Positions 63,397 through 64,000 of a stretch of 64,000 nucleotides of DNA are shown piece after piece. Every line of letters starts with the position of its first letter. Positions within the stretch are counted from its first letter, which is position 1. A program made the translations under genes and the position numbers. A model generated the notes under the pieces. That model did no database searches, was not told the DNA's origin, and was given only the letters and a program-made list of their open reading frames with translations. The stretch is from contig CALJAM010000018.1 in the NCBI GenBank assembly GCA_938027685.1, forward strand, positions 1-64,000, in the 5' to 3' direction. The stretch comes from an uncultured Bryobacteraceae bacterium (GTDB taxonomy: Bacteria > Acidobacteriota > Terriglobia > Bryobacterales > Bryobacteraceae).

Positions 63397-63744
63397 GTGA
63401 GCGTACGACTTAGCACCCGGCAGGTAGGTGACGTTACCGTGGTGGACGTCTCCGGAAGGATTACCTTGGGAGAAGGGTCGAGCAGCCTGCGCGAAACCAT
63501 TCGCGAGCTGCTGGCGAAGGGCCATCGCAAGATCCTGCTGAACCTGGCCGACGTCTCCTATATCGACAGCTCCGGCATAGGCGAACTGGTGTCCGGCTAC
63601 ACCTCGGTGACGAACGCCGGCGGCCAGCTCAAGCTCGTCAATCTGACCAAGCGCGTCAACGATCTGCTGCAGATCACCAAGCTTTACACCATCTTCGACA
63701 TTTACGACAACGAGATCACGGCCATCCGCAGCTTCGGGACTTGA
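63397..63744 (+). CDS. rsbV: Anti-sigma factor antagonist (STAS domain, RsbV/SpoIIAA type)
   Basis: 115 residues. The STAS fold is marked by VTVVDVSGRITLGEGSSSLR, ILLNLADVSYIDSSGIGELV with the phosphorylatable Ser58/59 in DSSG, and TNAGGQLKLVNLTKRVNDLL. Unphosphorylated, it would sequester the RsbW-like kinase and free the sigma factor. The start is GTG with a strong GAGGAGG. No RsbU-type phosphatase is in the window. Confidence 0.95.
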   Translation: MSVRLSTRQVGDVTVVDVSGRITLGEGSSSLRETIRELLAKGHRKILLNLADVSYIDSSGIGELVSGYTSVTNAGGQLKLVNLTKRVNDLLQITKLYTIFDIYDNEITAIRSFGT

Positions 63745-63751
63745 TGCCGAG

Positions 63752-63774
63752 CCGGACGCCACGCCCGCGTCCGG
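63752..63774 (+). terminator. Strong hairpin after rsbV
   Basis: CCGGACGC-CACGCCC-GCGTCCGG is a perfect 8-bp GC-rich stem eight bases after the stop. No T-tract follows; TAAAAT at 63781-63786 may be the -10 box of the next gene. Confidence 0.45.
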
Positions 63775-63813
63775 GCACGCTAAAATCGTCTTAGACCTGC
63801 CAGCGAGGCCAAC

Positions 63814-64000
63814 GTGGATCGTATCACCCGCAAGGAGCTCAAGACCGATAAGTTCGTCACCGAGGTCAGTGAGACGGTCGAGTTCTTCGCAACCCATCGT
63901 CGGGAGATCATACGCTACGGCGCAATCATTCTCGCCGGTCTCGTGCTGCTCGCAGCGGGTAGCTGGTACCGGCGCCATCAGCGCGCCCTCCGGCAGGAGG
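63814..64000 (+). CDS. Membrane-anchored protein, N-terminal part (tetratricopeptide/YfgM-like?)
   Basis: Only 62 codons are in the window. GTG at 63814 with GCGAGG before it. The sequence opens with charged DRITRKELKTDKFVTEVSET, continues VEFFATHRREIIRYG and has one membrane helix (AIILAGLVLLAAGSWY) followed by basic residues, so a short cytoplasmic N-terminus, one anchor and a periplasmic body. This layout resembles tetratricopeptide proteins of the YfgM type, but no repeat is visible yet. Confidence 0.7.
   Translation, partial: MDRITRKELKTDKFVTEVSETVEFFATHRREIIRYGAIILAGLVLLAAGSWYRRHQRALRQE

Noticed and set aside
1..64000. CRISPR array, intact insertion sequence, prophage or replication origin
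   Set aside because: No regularly spaced repeats, no complete transposase with inverted ends, no phage structural cluster and no DnaA-box cluster were seen; the tail-like proteins carry Sec signals and stand in a cellular glycan locus.

Overview
The window is high-GC DNA of a free-living bacterium, most likely an Acidobacteriota member of the Bryobacter/Solibacter type. This is an inference. It rests on several Tat-exported sugar-isomerase-like TIM-barrel proteins and a Tat-exported aldo/keto reductase, a Tat-type sulfatase, secreted proteins built from phage-tail-like modules with a BACON-like domain, and a small basic protein ending in an 'AQKKRW' motif. No ribosomal RNA or other marker gene is present to prove the taxonomy.

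Layout. 1-4.3 kb: the end of a hybrid histidine kinase, a DUF72 protein, the purM-purN pair and a Tat-exported aldo/keto reductase. 4.3-6.6 kb: a large duplicated S41 peptidase. 6.6-9.9 kb: a three-gene amino-sugar operon (DegT aminotransferase, Gfo/Idh/MocA oxidoreductase, NagB-like protein). 9.9-19 kb: a surface-polysaccharide locus with three ATP-grasp ligases (two a recent tandem duplicate), Wzy- and Wzx-like membrane proteins, a CapK-type adenylate-forming enzyme and a glycosyltransferase. 19.3-25 kb: two overlapping genes for large secreted proteins, one tail-fibre-like and one with a lyase-like fold. 25.7-31.3 kb: a broken GT39 glycosyltransferase, a Gfo/Idh-SDR fusion and two glycosyltransferases. 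31.3-35.6 kb: a sulfatase between two stretches of decayed DNA, one with an IS5-type transposase remnant, ending at tRNA-Arg(TCT).

36.7-42.7 kb is an aromatic amino acid operon, trpC-trpF-trpB-trpA-chorismate mutase-DAHP synthase-tyrA, in which tyrA reads in frame into an ArsC-type arsenate reductase domain. 42.8-48.6 kb: an APC permease, folC, plsC, a TIM-barrel isomerase, a glucuronokinase-like GHMP kinase and dtd. 48.7-51.6 kb: a small basic protein, a cobalt/nickel ECF transporter (cbiM-cbiQ-cbiO) and a small membrane protein. 51.8-57.9 kb: a PilZ protein, an MrfA-type helicase, a transketolase and a FliA/WhiG-type sigma factor. 58-64 kb: two TIM-barrel isomerases, a NarL-type two-component pair, an RsbW/RsbV-type partner-switching pair and the start of a membrane-anchored protein.

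How they fit together. About 25 kb is devoted to making, exporting, decorating and possibly cutting an extracellular polymer. The rest is mostly housekeeping, with an added signalling block at the right end. The most unusual items are the ATP-grasp/CapK polymer locus, the translationally coupled tail-like/lyase-like secreted pair with a structured leader, the tyrA-arsC in-frame fusion with an internal Shine-Dalgarno, the half-degenerate S41 peptidase and a NagB-like protein with altered catalytic residues.
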